DNA of 64,000 nt from Pseudaminobacter soli (ex Li et al. 2025) (GCF_029892515.1 NZ_JARXVF010000002.1:558001-622000); one strand, 5' to 3'; numbered from the stretch's first letter, positions 20,201-28,829 are shown. Translations and numbers: made by a program. The notes: generated from the sequence alone by a model not told the origin.

Positions 20201-23200
20201 CCCGTTGTCTGTGAGCGTGCCGCCATAATTGAATACGCGGTAGATGCCCGCACCGAAGATACCACCTGCCGGCACCGAGACATTGATCGTTCCGTCGAGA
20301 ACGAGGTTGCCCCCGACATTGACCAGATCGTTCAGCGCGCCGCCCACCATATCGGCCTGGCCGAATTCGAAGTTGAGCCGCGTGCCGGACGAAAGGTTGA
20401 GATTGCCATTGATCGTCAGCGTGCCGGGGCTGTTGCTGCCGGGCGCCAAGGTCGAGCCATTGGCCATGACGACATCGCCGCCGATTGTACCTGAGCCGCC
20501 CAGGGTCGCACCGGAGGCAACGCTGGTGAGCCCCGTCGCTCCCGACTGGTTGCCATTCACCAAGAGCTTGCCAGCGTTGACGTTCGTCGCGCCGGCATAG
20601 CTGTTGTTGCCGGTAAGCGTGAGTGTGCCGCCGCCAATCTGGTTTACCGCACCGCTACCCGAGATGAGCCCGCCGAAGCTCACATTGTCAGACCGGTTGA
20701 ATGCCAGCGTTGCGTTGTTGGCGACATTCCCAACGATGCTGCCAGTAGTGCCGCCATTGCCGATCTGCAACGTACCATTCGTGATGGTTGTGCCACCCGT
20801 GTAGGTGTTGGCATTCGTCAGGATCGTCGTGCCGGCTCCGATCTGCGAGATCTTGCCGCTGCCCGAAACGATGTTGCCGAAGGTGTAGCTGTCCGAACGA
20901 TCGAAGGCGAGGGTGCCGTCATCGACGATGTCGCCAATGACGCTGCCGCTGGCGCCACCGTTACCGAGCTGCAGCGTCCCGCCCGTGATTGTCGTGCCGC
21001 CGGTGTAAGTGTGGTTGGCCGTGAGCACCGTTGTGCCGGATCCAGCCTGTTCAATCTTGCCGGCGCCTGAAATCACGCCGTTATACGTGTAGGTGTCCGA
21101 GCGGTCGAAGACGAGCTTGCTGCCGTTGATCACATTGCTGACGATCGAGCCAGTGGCGCCGCCGCCACCAATTTTCAACGTGCCAGCATTGATGACGGTG
21201 TTGCCGGTATAGGTGTCGTTGCCCGTCAGCACCCAGGTGCCGCTATCGTTCTTGGCAAGGATGGTGACGCCGGTGCCGGCATTACCGATCGAGCCGGCAA
21301 GCGTGTTGTTGCCAGTATTGGTGCCGCCGAGCGCAATGGTGCGATCCTGGTTGGCATTCGCCAATGTCACAGGGCCGGTGTCGGTGAAGACGATCGCGCC
21401 GGTGCCGGAGGATTCGATGAAGGTTACGCCCGCCGAGAGCGTGAACAGGCGGTTGGTGGTATCGCCCGAGCCGGTGTAGCGCAACGTCGAGCCGTTGCCG
21501 ATCACCAGGTTGGACGCGGCTGCCGAAGATGCACCAAGGCTGCTGGCAAGCCCGGCGTCGGCGAGCTTGTCCACGCCGAGCACGCCGCCGCTGATCGTGG
21601 TGATGCCGGTGTAGGTGCTGGCCGGATTGGTCAGTATCCAGGTGCCGGTGCCGGTCTTGGTGAGCGACGTGATACCGGCGCCGTTGTTGGTGATCTGTGC
21701 GGCGAGCTTGTTGTCGGCAGTGCTCGTGCCGGTCAGCGTCAAGGTCTGTGCGGTGTTGGCCGCTGCGAAAGTGACCGGGGCGTTGCTGGTAAAGTTGATC
21801 GCGCCGGTGCCCGAGGCATCGAGCCCGTTGCCGCCGCTGGCGCCGAGCGTGAAGCGGCGATCCGTGCTGCCGCCGGTACCCACATAGCGCAGCGTGCCGC
21901 CATTGAGGACGAGATTGCTTGCTGCCACGCTCGAAGCGCCGATCGAGCTGGCCTGGCCGCCATCGGTCAGGCAGGTCACTTCGATCGTGCCACCGTTGAT
22001 CGTCGTGGAACCGCTGTAGTCGCTGGCGCAGCTGCTCAGGTTCTGCGTCGCGACACCGTTCTTGATGAGGTTGCCTGCGCCTGTGATCTTACCGGCATAG
22101 ATTGCACCGTTATACCCGTTGGTGATTGTGAGGTCGGCGCCATTAAGGTTGACGTTGCCGCCGCTCGAACCACCGCCTTGCAGCCAGACGACGGTGGCGT
22201 TGTAGCCATTGAGGTCAAGGAGGCCCCCGGCGACATTGTCCAGATACATTGCGCCGGGCGCACCCAACGCCTGCGTGGAGCCCAACCTGAGTATGCCGCC
22301 TGTAACCTGCGTTGCGCCCGTATAGCTGTTTGCTCCCGACAGCACGAGCGTGCCGGTACCATCCTTACGTAGCCCGCCTCCGCCAACGATCTGGCCCTTG
22401 AACTCCAACGTCGTGGCTGCATTCGCCACGTTAAGGTAGCCAGTCCCAGTCAGCGTAAAGCCGCGGTCGATAGCAACGCTCGAGCCGGTGTAGACCAGCG
22501 TACCCCCGTTGAATACAAGATTTGAGGAAGCAGCGCTCGAGGCGCCAATTCCGCTGGCCAAACCGCCATCGGCAAGGCAGTCGGTGCTCAACGCGCCGTT
22601 GAGGGTGGTGACGCCGGTATAGTCATTATTGCAGCCGGTCATCGTCTGCGTATAGGAGCCAGCCCCGCGGGTGAAGCCGCCGGCGCCGGTTATCTTACCG
22701 GTGAAGATGCCGTTACCGCCCGCCGTTGTGAGCGTATTGGATCCAAGATTGACGGTGCCTGCGCCGATAATGGCCGCGGCTGTTATGTTGAATCCACCAA
22801 GATCAAGCGTGCCGCCGCCATTGATGGTCATATAGTTCAATGCGGGGCCGAACGCCTGCGCGGAGCCCGCGCGCAGCGTCCCACCGTTGATGATGGTGCC
22901 ACCTGTGTAGGCGTTGGCACCGCTCAGGATCAATGTGCCGTCACCCTCCTTGCGCAGTCCGCCGGTACCGACTGCCGTACCGCTCATGGTGAGGATGGAG
23001 TTCGCGTCGGTTACGCCGATGCCGCCACCGCCCGTACCAAGCGTGAAGCCCCGATCGCTGCTAGCGGTCGCACCGAGATATTCCAGCGTGCCGCCGGCGA
23101 GAACCAGATTGGCCGAGTTCGCGCTCGCGGCGCCGATACCGCTCTCCACGCCACCATTGGCGAGCTTGTTTACTGCAAGCGTGCCGCCGTTGACGGTGGT

Positions 23201-26200
23201 GCCGCCGACATAATTGTTATTGCCATTGGCAAGCGTCAGCTTGCCCGCACCAGTCTTGGTGAAGCCTGCATCATCACCGCTCACCACTTGGCCGCCGAAG
23301 CTGAGATTGGTGCCTGCGTTGGTGACCTCGATGGTCCGCGACGGGCCGCCATTGACGAGGGTGAACCCGCGATCGCTCGAGGTCGACGCACCTGTGTAGC
23401 GGAATGTACCGCTCTCGATCACCAGATTGGACGAGTCCGCCGTCGACGCACCGATGGCGCTTGCGACACCGCCATTGGCGATTGTGTTGACCGCGAGCGT
23501 GCCGCCACTCAGCGTCGTTGCGCCGGTGTAGGTGTTTGCGCCGGTCAACGTCGCCAGGCCGGTTCCAGCCTTGGTGAAACCTACCGCGCCACCATTGTCG
23601 ACGATCGTCGAGGCGATGGTGAAATTGCCACCGCCATTCTGCTGCAGGCCAAGGATGCCACCGCCCGCGCTTCCGGTGAGCGACCCGCCGGTGATCGTCT
23701 GGTTGTTGTTGCCAACAGTGGCCGCGACAATGATGGTGCCGTCGATGCCAAGCATCTGGCCAGCACCGATTGTAACCGTCGACGCCGCTGCCTGCGTGTA
23801 GCGCAAGCCGCCAAGCTGAACGCCGCCGCCCACCGTGTTGTAGAAGCTTCCGGGATGACCGTCATCGTCAGTGACGAACTGGCCGTTTGCCCACAGGCTG
23901 GCATTGTCCTGCCCCGTATAGTCGGAAGCCGTGAACGCAGTGATTTTACCGCCGACAACCTTCGCATAGTCGGAGCCATTGACTGTGGCCCAACCACCAA
24001 GTGCCGTGTTCGTGGTGGTGATACTGCCGCTGGCGGGCAGGGTGAAATCGATGAGGCCGCCGGTGCGGTTGATCGCACCGAGATTGAGGGTCAGGCTGCC
24101 GCCCGTCCCCGAAGTGGCGCCGATGCGGTTGTTGCCCGCAGTGACGTTCACGCTGCTGAAGGTCTGGCTGTTGGCCTTGCCGGCGGCTCCCGTGACGGTC
24201 ATCACGCCGCCGACCATGTTCAGCGTCGATGCGCTCGACAGGATATCGCTCGTCGGCGCGCCGGCACTGGAAAAATCGAGCACGACTGCGCCGCCGTTTA
24301 TGGTGGTGGCACCCGTATAGGTGTTCGCGCCGCTCAGCGTCAGCGTGCCCGTGCCACGCTTCAGAAGGTCACCGCTGCCGGTGATGCTGCCGCCATAGCT
24401 CGAATTCGTCGATCCGTTCACGGTCATGGTCGCGCCATTCAGCGCAACGCTGCCGCCGGTTCCGGAGAGAGACGTAAAGGTCGTGTCGAAACCGTTGAGG
24501 TCGAGCGTGCCCCCGTTGACGATCGCGGCGTTTGGAGTGCTGAAGGCCTGTGCATTACCCGCTGCAAGCGTACCGCTTTCCACCCTTACCGAGCCGGTGT
24601 AAGTATTCGCGCCAGTCAGCAGCCAGGTGCCCGAGCCGTTCGAAACCAGGCCGCCGTTTCCAGAAATGACTCCGGACAAGGTGTTGGTGCCAGTGAAGGT
24701 GCCGCCAAGCGTCAGCGTATTGGTTCCGCTTGCCGCGAGCGCGAACCCGCCGTTGAGCGCCAGGGATCCCGTGCCGCTATTGGCAACGCCGGCGTTGCCC
24801 GCCAGTATGAAATCGCGGTTGCTGCTATCGCCCGTGCCGGTATAGGCCAGCGCTCCATTGCTGATGGAGACATTGCCGTAGGCACCCGTTCCCAGCGCAC
24901 TGGCGGTGCCGACATTCTTCAGCGTGTTCGCCCGCACCGTCACGTTCTGGATCGCGGCGACACCGCCAAAGGTGTTGGTGCCGGTTACCGTGACACTGCG
25001 GTTCGTGCCGCCACCGTTAAAGACAACACCGACTTGGGCGTTATTGCTGCTGATCGTGCCGAGCAACTCAAGGTCGGCCGTTTGCGCGGTGAAGACGACA
25101 TTGCGAACCCCAATACTAGAGTTCGTGTGAGCGTTGGCAATGTCGCCAGTGAGCGTGAGGGTACCGGTACCCTGGTTTGTGATCCCCGATGTTCCGTACA
25201 TCCACGACGCCAGTCGCCAGTTACGGTTGGAACTGGCGCCGCTGCCGGTGTAGACGGCGTACGCCGAGGTAGTGCTGCTCACTCCAAGGGAGATCGTGCC
25301 GCTGGCTGCATCTGTCGCGGCACCAAGCGCGCTCGCAGTTCCCAGGTTGCCAATCGATGTGAAGGTAAGGGTCCCGCCATTAACGACACCCGTCGCGCCG
25401 GTATAGTTGTTGTTGTTGTTGTTAAGCGTGACGTTGCCGTAAACGTTCAGTCCGCCCGCGCCGGTGAAGCGCGCAGAACCCACACCGGCGCCGGCGATCG
25501 AAGCCTGCCCGCCCGAGAGAGTGATCACGCGGCTGCTGCTCAGCGCCCCGGAGCTGTTCAGACCGGCTCCGGCGGCGAGTGTCACACCATTGCTCGCCGC
25601 ACCGAGCGCCGCATCGCCATTGACGTAGAGAGTGCCGCCCGTGACGCTGATGCCGCCGCTGAGCGTGTTGGCGCCGTTCAGATAGAGATTGCCGGCGCCC
25701 GCCTTGGTCAGTCCATTCGTGCCGGCAAGAATGGAGTTGATCGTCGCCACGACACTCGTATTCGTCATGATGGTCGGCGTGACACCGCCAAGGGTCAGCG
25801 TGCTGCCGTTGAGAATGTAGTCGGTGGTTTCGAAAGTGAGATTGTGGGCGTTGATTGGCGAGGCCAGAGTCACCGTGCCGGCCGTACCGCCAAAGATCGC
25901 ATTGTCAAATGCGCTGTTGTCCCAGGGCGCATAAGGCCCGCTGACGCCATCGCCGTTCGGGCTCCAAAATGCCCCGGTCAGGTTCCAGGTGCCCGTACCG
26001 CCGCGTCCGACCTGCGTTCCGTTGGGATCCCAGTACCGGTCCACTCCCGCCGCGGCGGCACCAATCACCAGGGCTGAGGCAAATGAAACAGGCAGGGCGC
26101 GGGCTGATATCCAGCCGATGATCTCGGCAACGTTCGGCGCATAACTTGCCGCCTTGCCTTTCCACTTGGTCATGCGTCCGCCACGCATCACACGCCCCCA

Positions 26201-26281
26201 TGGGGAAGAGCGATGCGATGTTGCCGCCGATACGTTCGGCTGCTCTTTCGATTGAGCGTCGGCGACCGAGACGTTCTGCAT
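14225..26281 (-). CDS. Giant autotransporter with beta-strand repeat passenger (type Va)
   Basis: 4018 aa in one unbroken frame. Residues 1-80 are an extended signal region ending in a hydrophobic segment (ALPVSFASALVIGAAAAG). Residues about 85-3600 are a beta-helix passenger of dozens of autotransporter-associated repeats of the form GTLTLSGANTYTGATTINGG, rich in G, N, S, T and A. Residues about 3490-3700 resemble a pertactin-type autochaperone (GTLTIDGDYAGNGG, then YRLYKGG). The last 280 residues form the 12-strand outer-membrane barrel and end in aromatic Trp (TVGFRMRW). AGAGGA lies 9 nt upstream of the ATG. It likely acts in surface adhesion, aggregation or biofilm; partner unknown. The passenger carries three long internal duplications, annotated separately. 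Confidence 0.95.
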   Translation of the reverse strand: MQNVSVADAQSKEQPNVSAATSHRSSPWGRVMRGGRMTKWKGKAASYAPNVAEIIGWISARALPVSFASALVIGAAAAGVDRYWDPNGTQVGRGGTGTWNLTGAFWSPNGDGVSGPYAPWDNSAFDNAIFGGTAGTVTLASPINAHNLTFETTDYILNGSTLTLGGVTPTIMTNTSVVATINSILAGTNGLTKAGAGNLYLNGANTLSGGISVTGGTLYVNGDAALGAASNGVTLAAGAGLNSSGALSSSRVITLSGGQASIAGAGVGSARFTGAGGLNVYGNVTLNNNNNNYTGATGVVNGGTLTFTSIGNLGTASALGAATDAASGTISLGVSSTTSAYAVYTGSGASSNRNWRLASWMYGTSGITNQGTGTLTLTGDIANAHTNSSIGVRNVVFTAQTADLELLGTISSNNAQVGVVFNGGGTNRSVTVTGTNTFGGVAAIQNVTVRANTLKNVGTASALGTGAYGNVSISNGALAYTGTGDSSNRDFILAGNAGVANSGTGSLALNGGFALAASGTNTLTLGGTFTGTNTLSGVISGNGGLVSNGSGTWLLTGANTYTGSVRVESGTLAAGNAQAFSTPNAAIVNGGTLDLNGFDTTFTSLSGTGGSVALNGATMTVNGSTNSSYGGSITGSGDLLKRGTGTLTLSGANTYTGATTINGGAVVLDFSSAGAPTSDILSSASTLNMVGGVMTVTGAAGKANSQTFSSVNVTAGNNRIGATSGTGGSLTLNLGAINRTGGLIDFTLPASGSITTTNTALGGWATVNGSDYAKVVGGKITAFTASDYTGQDNASLWANGQFVTDDDGHPGSFYNTVGGGVQLGGLRYTQAAASTVTIGAGQMLGIDGTIIVAATVGNNNQTITGGSLTGSAGGGILGLQQNGGGNFTIASTIVDNGGAVGFTKAGTGLATLTGANTYTGATTLSGGTLAVNTIANGGVASAIGASTADSSNLVIESGTFRYTGASTSSDRGFTLVNGGPSRTIEVTNAGTNLSFGGQVVSGDDAGFTKTGAGKLTLANGNNNYVGGTTVNGGTLAVNKLANGGVESGIGAASANSANLVLAGGTLEYLGATASSDRGFTLGTGGGGIGVTDANSILTMSGTAVGTGGLRKEGDGTLILSGANAYTGGTIINGGTLRAGSAQAFGPALNYMTINGGGTLDLGGFNITAAAIIGAGTVNLGSNTLTTAGGNGIFTGKITGAGGFTRGAGSYTQTMTGCNNDYTGVTTLNGALSTDCLADGGLASGIGASSAASSNLVFNGGTLVYTGSSVAIDRGFTLTGTGYLNVANAATTLEFKGQIVGGGGLRKDGTGTLVLSGANSYTGATQVTGGILRLGSTQALGAPGAMYLDNVAGGLLDLNGYNATVVWLQGGGSSGGNVNLNGADLTITNGYNGAIYAGKITGAGNLIKNGVATQNLSSCASDYSGSTTINGGTIEVTCLTDGGQASSIGASSVAASNLVLNGGTLRYVGTGGSTDRRFTLGASGGNGLDASGTGAINFTSNAPVTFAAANTAQTLTLTGTSTADNKLAAQITNNGAGITSLTKTGTGTWILTNPASTYTGITTISGGVLGVDKLADAGLASSLGASSAAASNLVIGNGSTLRYTGSGDTTNRLFTLSAGVTFIESSGTGAIVFTDTGPVTLANANQDRTIALGGTNTGNNTLAGSIGNAGTGVTILAKNDSGTWVLTGNDTYTGNTVINAGTLKIGGGGATGSIVSNVINGSKLVFDRSDTYTYNGVISGAGKIEQAGSGTTVLTANHTYTGGTTITGGTLQLGNGGASGSVIGDIVDDGTLAFDRSDSYTFGNIVSGSGKISQIGAGTTILTNANTYTGGTTITNGTLQIGNGGTTGSIVGNVANNATLAFNRSDNVSFGGLISGSGAVNQIGGGTLTLTGNNSYAGATNVNAGKLLVNGNQSGATGLTSVASGATLGGSGTIGGDVVMANGSTLAPGSNSPGTLTINGNLNLSSGTRLNFEFGQADMVGGALNDLVNVGGNLVLDGTINVSVPAGGIFGAGIYRVFNYGGTLTDNGLALGTMPTGSNVVVQTSVGGQVNLVNSAGLALNFWDGAAGPKNNGVINGGDGLWQSNAGNDNWTNSGGTINAGYADGGFAIFSGTAGTVTVDNSLVPVAASGMQFASNGYLISGGALTLVGPESIIRVGDGTVAGAGMTATIASVLTGSSRLVKTDAGTLVLGGTNTYTGGTAINGGTVRIASDVNLGAAAGGLSFDGGTLNTTATMTSNRAVTLAGAGTLLTNASTTLTLSGTVAGGGALTKSGTGILVLTGDASHTGGTTIAAGTLQVGNGGATGSIAGNIVDNGALIFNRSNALLYAGSVSGTGTLTQNGSGTLTMTGNSTYAGATAVNAGKLVLQSGGQINGTASLTVNAGGEMIVDGTGSRLVAGPGNSLIGDTSTGALTVRNGGSASFAGLTLANGAGSSATLNVTGPGSQVTTTGASIFGANGLATVNILDGGKMISAGAGVTTLGGVPPTAGYRAVVTVSGAGSQWDFVNSLQFRRGAMTVSNGGLVTAGTADIAFGTNAASADLLVTGGSSRFETRGALTLANAATGRGTITIADGGAVKAGSGTLAMGLGNAALNIGGAEGGPAAHAGTLEATAVTMGAAGNRINFNHDSSNYEFNAAISGAGSVNHNGTGATVLAGANSYKGATTINAGSLYINGNQSAATGLTTVNSGGTLGGKGTIGGDVVVANGGAINPGDLSTAPGTLTIDGHLTLNGGSTLNYSFGQANVAGGALNDLINVGGDLVLGGTLNVKTSGGGNFDPGIYRIINYTGSLTNNGLAIGTIPSSNFYVQTSINHQVNLVNTAGMALRYWDGADVANKNNGKIEGGDGSWQANAGGTGNDNWTEDGTANAPFEDAAFAVFMGAAGTVTVDSSLGVVKAGGMQFLTDGYVIVGGPITLAGGTSSVIRVGDGTTGGAGITARIASDLTGNTRLVKSDMGTLILSGANSYTGGTAINGGTLQVAADANLGAASGGLSFNGGALHTTADVASSRDVTLTGTGTLRTAASTTLTLDGSVSGAGALVKDGAGSLLLLGNAAHTGGTTIAQGTLQLGNGGTSGGLTGSIVNDGLLVANRSNSLNLDGLISGSGAFTQAGTGTTILAGANSYKGATTVSAGTLLINGDQSAATGTTTVAMGATLGGAGIIGGDVSIADGAALAPGSTTTSAGTLTIKGSLSLTSGSMLNMQFGEANVAGGVLNDLVNVGGDLTLGGTLNVSVTPGGVFGAGIYRVINYGGTLINNGLALGAMPDDSDVFLQTSVTGQINLVNGAGLTLNYWDGDAGGRFDHKIAGGDGTWQNSLGNDNWTDAGGDINAAYANGSYAIFTAAAGTVTVDNSLGQVTASGMQFAVDGYRIEGGELVLVGPQAGIRVGDGTSAGAVMTATIASVLSGSTELVKSDLGTLVLTGANSYTGGTLMTGGVLQVAADAALGDKAGGLSFDGGALRTTADMTSDRSVTFTGAGTLLTDANTSLTLNGALSGAGAFKKAGGGTLVLTANSSAYSGSASVDAGTLVANGVLGGSLSVASGGRLEGIGHVGTTTNAGVIASGLGGVGTLTIDGDYAGNGGRLEIATVLGNDTSATSRLVVKGSTSGTTQISVTNRGGLGAQTIEGIKIIDVAGASNGIFTLDGDYLFEGQQAVVAGAYGYRLYKGGVSTPMDGDWYLRSALLDPQGPGTPLYQPGVPLYESYAGSLQELNKPGTLQQRIGNRVWGTRPESANADAKGDRVTNSNGVWARIEAAHAKFEPNASTSNANYDASTWKFQTGIDGLLLQNEAGRFIGGLYVQYGTGSSGVWSPYGIGSIDTSGYGLGATLTWYGENGFYVDGLAQVTWFNSDLRSATAGRKLVDGNGGVGYSLSIEAGQRIELGGNWSLTPQAQLTYSAVQFDDFTDVFGADVSLRKSRNLVSRLGMAVNHDVEWRDSEGRLASTHLYGIANLYYGFAGASKVDVAGSAFSSRNDRLHGGIGVGGTLNWADDKYSLYGEAQVNTSLENFGNNNAIGGTVGFRMRW
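15710..16890 (-). repeat. Autotransporter passenger module C
   Basis: Third homologous unit (about residues 3131-3525), directly abutting module B. It runs NGDQSAATGTTTVAMGATLG, FGEANVAGGVLNDLVNVGG, NYWDGDAG, GGDGTW, NDNW and AGTVTVDNSL, and loses the last repeat pair present in A and B. Confidence 0.8.
16890..18290 (-). repeat. Autotransporter passenger module B
   Basis: Second homologous unit (about residues 2665-3131). It shares the order NGNQSAATGLTTVNSGGTLG, FGQANVAGGALNDLINVGG, RYWDGADV, GGDGSW, NDNW and AGTVTVDSSL with modules A and C. Confidence 0.8.
19195..20590 (-). repeat. Autotransporter passenger module A
   Basis: First of three homologous units inside the autotransporter (about residues 1898-2363). 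It runs from NGNQSGATGLTSVASGATLG through FGQADMVGGALNDLVNVGG, a WDG/GGDGLW/NDNW segment and AGTVTVDNSL to the next NAGKLVL. Confidence 0.8.
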
Positions 26282-27088
26282 GACGGTAAATCCTCTTTCA
26301 AATTCAGCCCGCCAGCAGGAGATCGCCGGTCAGACGTATTCAATCGCTGCACTCGAGGTTGACGCTTGTCGTGGGAAATGGCCGGCCATCGCTGCTGCCC
26401 GATCGTCTAGGCAGCATGGTAGGTGCGCCAAGGACCGGCCAACCGGCCGATCGAAGCAAGCGCAACTAAGCCGCGATTACGGCAATGCGATCTGCTGTGG
26501 TGATCCGCATCGGCCGGGGATCACGCTTCCGCTGCACATCGCGTTTTGGTGATTGCAGCCATCTCAGCCATGGCTGCCTAAAAATGACGTCAAACAGCGT
26601 TGAACGCTGCGATCCGATCGCACCGAGCATATTGCCCCCTCGCATTTACAATCATCCGAGATGGGATGCGGGTCTTTTGGGTATCTCGTTGGAAATCCGC
26701 CAGGTTCCAACGCCGCATCGATACCCAATCGCATCCGATTCGACTGATTCACACATGGGGATGAATGCACATTCTGAGGGGCGTGTATTTCAGAATAATC
26801 CGGTAAATATCAGAAAACTCCGCCCATCTTTTGCCAAGCACATTACGCTCGCCGTTGTGCTTATCCTATCGTTGGCAAGCACGGTGAGATGGCGCGGAGT
26901 TGAGGAAATTGCGAAGAGTATATGTGGTCGCCGTCACTTTAGAGAGCAAAGGCGCCATAAGGCGATTTGGCGGATAGTTTGAAAGCCCGTTCCGGAGGAA
27001 GGGGCTTGAAGACCGACTTGGTCGGCGGAAAGCTCCACAGGGCGCCGAAGAACTGCGCATCGCACAGTTCCTGGGTACCGCCGTAATG
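26282..27088. other. Intergenic region upstream of the autotransporter gene
   Basis: 807 bp with no convincing gene: the short frames here lack family motifs and conflict with one another. It holds a candidate terminator for the amino acid operon (26983-27007) and should hold the autotransporter promoter. A perfect 7-bp inverted repeat, ATTCTGA (26771-26777) with TCAGAAT (26790-26796), is a possible operator. The part nearest the operon is more AT-rich than its surroundings. Confidence 0.6.
26983..27007 (-). terminator. Candidate terminator of the amino acid ABC/PLP operon
   Basis: Read on the minus strand, AAGCCCCTTCC, a 3-nt loop and GGAACGGGCTT form an 11-bp stem with one mismatch, followed by TTTC. 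It lies about 80 bp past the stop of the PLP enzyme gene. Confidence 0.5.
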
Positions 27089-28093
27089 TCAGCCAATCGA
27101 CTTGAACATACCAAACTGCGAAAACAGAGACGGCGTGCCGCCGGTGTGGATGAGGCAAGCCGGCTCGTCCGCCGGGATGTGGCCGCGCTCGATGAGGTCC
27201 ACAAAGCCGGCAAAGGTCTTGGCCGTGTAGATGTGCTCGATCAGTATGCCCTCAGTGCGCGCCAGCGAGATGATGGCCTGCTCGGATTGCGGTGTCGGCT
27301 GGCCGTAGCCTTCGCCCAGATAGTCCATGTGGTAGTGGACAGGAACGTCGTCGAGATCCGGCACAGCCAGTCCCGTATGGCTGCGTAAATCGTCATAGAT
27401 CCGGCTGATGCGCGCGGCGAGCTCAGCCTGGCCATATTCGACGCTCACCAGATGTACCTCGAACGGGTTGCCGAGAAGTGCATTGCCGAAAATGAAGCCC
27501 GCTTCCGTCGGCCCCATCGATCCAGCAAGAAATACGTGCCGCAGCGGCTTGTCCTCGCGGAGGACCTGATCGTGCATTTCGGCGGCGGCAACGACATATC
27601 CAAGCGCGCCCACGACCGCATCGCCGACGATGTACGGCACGCGCCCCTGTGCGGTCAGTTCGGCGGCTGCCTTCAAGATTGCTTCGCCGCGCTGCTGTTC
27701 ACTGACCGGCCCGAGGTAGCGGACTTCCGCGCCGAACAATTTGTTCAGGAAGGATCTTTGGCGGTTTGTTTCGTTATCGGCGGAGTTGTGGAAGACGATG
27801 CAGTTGAAGCCCGTCATTGCGGCTGCCGCCGCAGTGAGGCGGCAGAGGTTCGACATTGCGCCGCCTGCCACCAAAAGCACGTCGGCGCCCGCGCGCTTTG
27901 CGGCGCCCAGCCAGAACTCGAGGCTGCGCAGCTTGTTGCCGCCGAGCGCGATTTCCATGAGATCGTCGCGCTTCATGTAGAGCCCGGGACGCTCCAGCTT
28001 GGCCTCGAGATAGCCGAGGCGCTGCAGGGGCGTGGGCATGTTCAGCAGGGTATGTCTTGGGTCGCGCAGCAGCGCGCTTGCTCTGTCCGGCAT
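27089..28093 (-). CDS. PLP-dependent D-cysteine desulfhydrase / ACC deaminase family enzyme
   Basis: About 334 aa, fold type II PLP enzyme of the DcyD/ACC-deaminase family. The lysine motif is in the N-terminal quarter (MKRDDLMEIALGGNKLRSLE), with the Asn of a family-typical segment just after (GGAMSNLCRLTAAAAA), a Ser-rich cofactor loop (HVFLAGSMGPTEAGF) and the C-terminal HTGGTPSLF. Substrate could be D-cysteine, another D-amino acid or a related beta-substituted amino acid. It is last in an operon with a polar amino acid ABC transporter, the same pairing as dcyD with the E. coli cystine transporter genes, so uptake and breakdown of a sulfur or D-amino acid is plausible. Start uncertain: an in-frame start at 28195 would overlap the upstream gene by 65 bp. 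Confidence 0.8.
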   Translation of the reverse strand: MPDRASALLRDPRHTLLNMPTPLQRLGYLEAKLERPGLYMKRDDLMEIALGGNKLRSLEFWLGAAKRAGADVLLVAGGAMSNLCRLTAAAAAMTGFNCIVFHNSADNETNRQRSFLNKLFGAEVRYLGPVSEQQRGEAILKAAAELTAQGRVPYIVGDAVVGALGYVVAAAEMHDQVLREDKPLRHVFLAGSMGPTEAGFIFGNALLGNPFEVHLVSVEYGQAELAARISRIYDDLRSHTGLAVPDLDDVPVHYHMDYLGEGYGQPTPQSEQAIISLARTEGILIEHIYTAKTFAGFVDLIERGHIPADEPACLIHTGGTPSLFSQFGMFKSIG

Positions 28094-28130
28094 GGAGGCA
28101 GGTCCGCTTATTCCAAATTTCTGATGGTAC

Positions 28131-28817
28131 TTACTGGGGTGATCGGGCTTTGCGGACTTGATCGATGTAGTTGTAGATCGAGTATTTCGAGACATTCAGG
28201 CTGTTCGAAACGATCTCGACCGCGCCCTTCACGCGAAAGACACCCCTGTCTTCAAGCCGCCGCACGATTTCGAGCCGATATTCCTTTCCGGAGACGCTTC
28301 TGGTGCCGTTTCGGCTCTCGAATGTCTCGGCAATGATCGACTCGACGATCTGGCCGATATCTTCCTCGCCACCCGTTTCGGTCGGGCGGGGCTGTTCGTC
28401 GATGCCGCAAAAGGTCTGAAGCACATCGATGCTGGAGATCAGATGTTCGATGCAAAAGTCGATCTTCAGCACGCCGATCTGGTTGCCTGTGGCCGGGTCG
28501 CTGATCATCGTCAGGGACGAACTCAGCCGCCGACCGTCCGGCGTGGTGGACGTGAACATGATGCGGCCGGAATTGGACCGATTTGCCTGGTTGAGCTTTT
28601 CGAGGATCGGCGGCGCCAGACGCGAGCCTATCGGGACATCCATGACGGTGCCAGACACGGCGATAAGTCGGGCCGGCCCCTCGCGCATGTCGTACAGCGA
28701 CACCTGGCAATTGGTACCGAACTGAGCGACCAGCGTGTCCATGAGCAGGACAAAGGCCTGGAACGTCCGGTCGCCTTGCGGCTCAGGTGAATTCGGATTT
28801 CTCTTCTCTTTCGGCAT
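28131..28817 (-). CDS. YheO/DauR-type transcriptional regulator
   Basis: 228 aa. A YheO-like PAS domain fills about residues 15-130 (NCQVSLYDMREGPARLIAVSG; QIGVLKIDFCIEHL). A DauR-type HTH occupies about residues 165-225 (EIVRRLEDRGVFRVKGAVEI, then VSNSLNVSKYSIYNYI). DauR represses D-arginine utilisation genes in Pseudomonas, and other relatives sit with amino acid catabolic genes. It lies within the operon, 12 bp after a permease gene, and probably autoregulates it in response to the imported amino acid or its oxoacid. The regulator plus PLP enzyme supports a D-amino acid theme without proving it. Confidence 0.88.
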   Translation of the reverse strand: MPKEKRNPNSPEPQGDRTFQAFVLLMDTLVAQFGTNCQVSLYDMREGPARLIAVSGTVMDVPIGSRLAPPILEKLNQANRSNSGRIMFTSTTPDGRRLSSSLTMISDPATGNQIGVLKIDFCIEHLISSIDVLQTFCGIDEQPRPTETGGEEDIGQIVESIIAETFESRNGTRSVSGKEYRLEIVRRLEDRGVFRVKGAVEIVSNSLNVSKYSIYNYIDQVRKARSPQ

Positions 28818-28829
28818 GACCCGCTCCCC

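Noticed and set aside
23288-26077. 929-codon open frame on the plus strand opposite the autotransporter; also 17849-19183 and 19184-20494
   Set aside because: They are antisense shadows of the repetitive, high-GC passenger: composition is Arg/Ala/Gly-rich, there are no domains, and the repeats simply mirror the minus-strand repeats.
14225-26281. Regular DNA repeats considered as a possible CRISPR or minisatellite array
   Set aside because: The repeats vary in length and sequence, lie in frame inside one large gene, and encode autotransporter beta-strand repeats; no spacer logic and no cas genes.
26485-26982. 165-codon plus-strand frame upstream of the autotransporter
   Set aside because: No family motif, poor codon pattern for this genome, no ribosome binding site; treated as intergenic.
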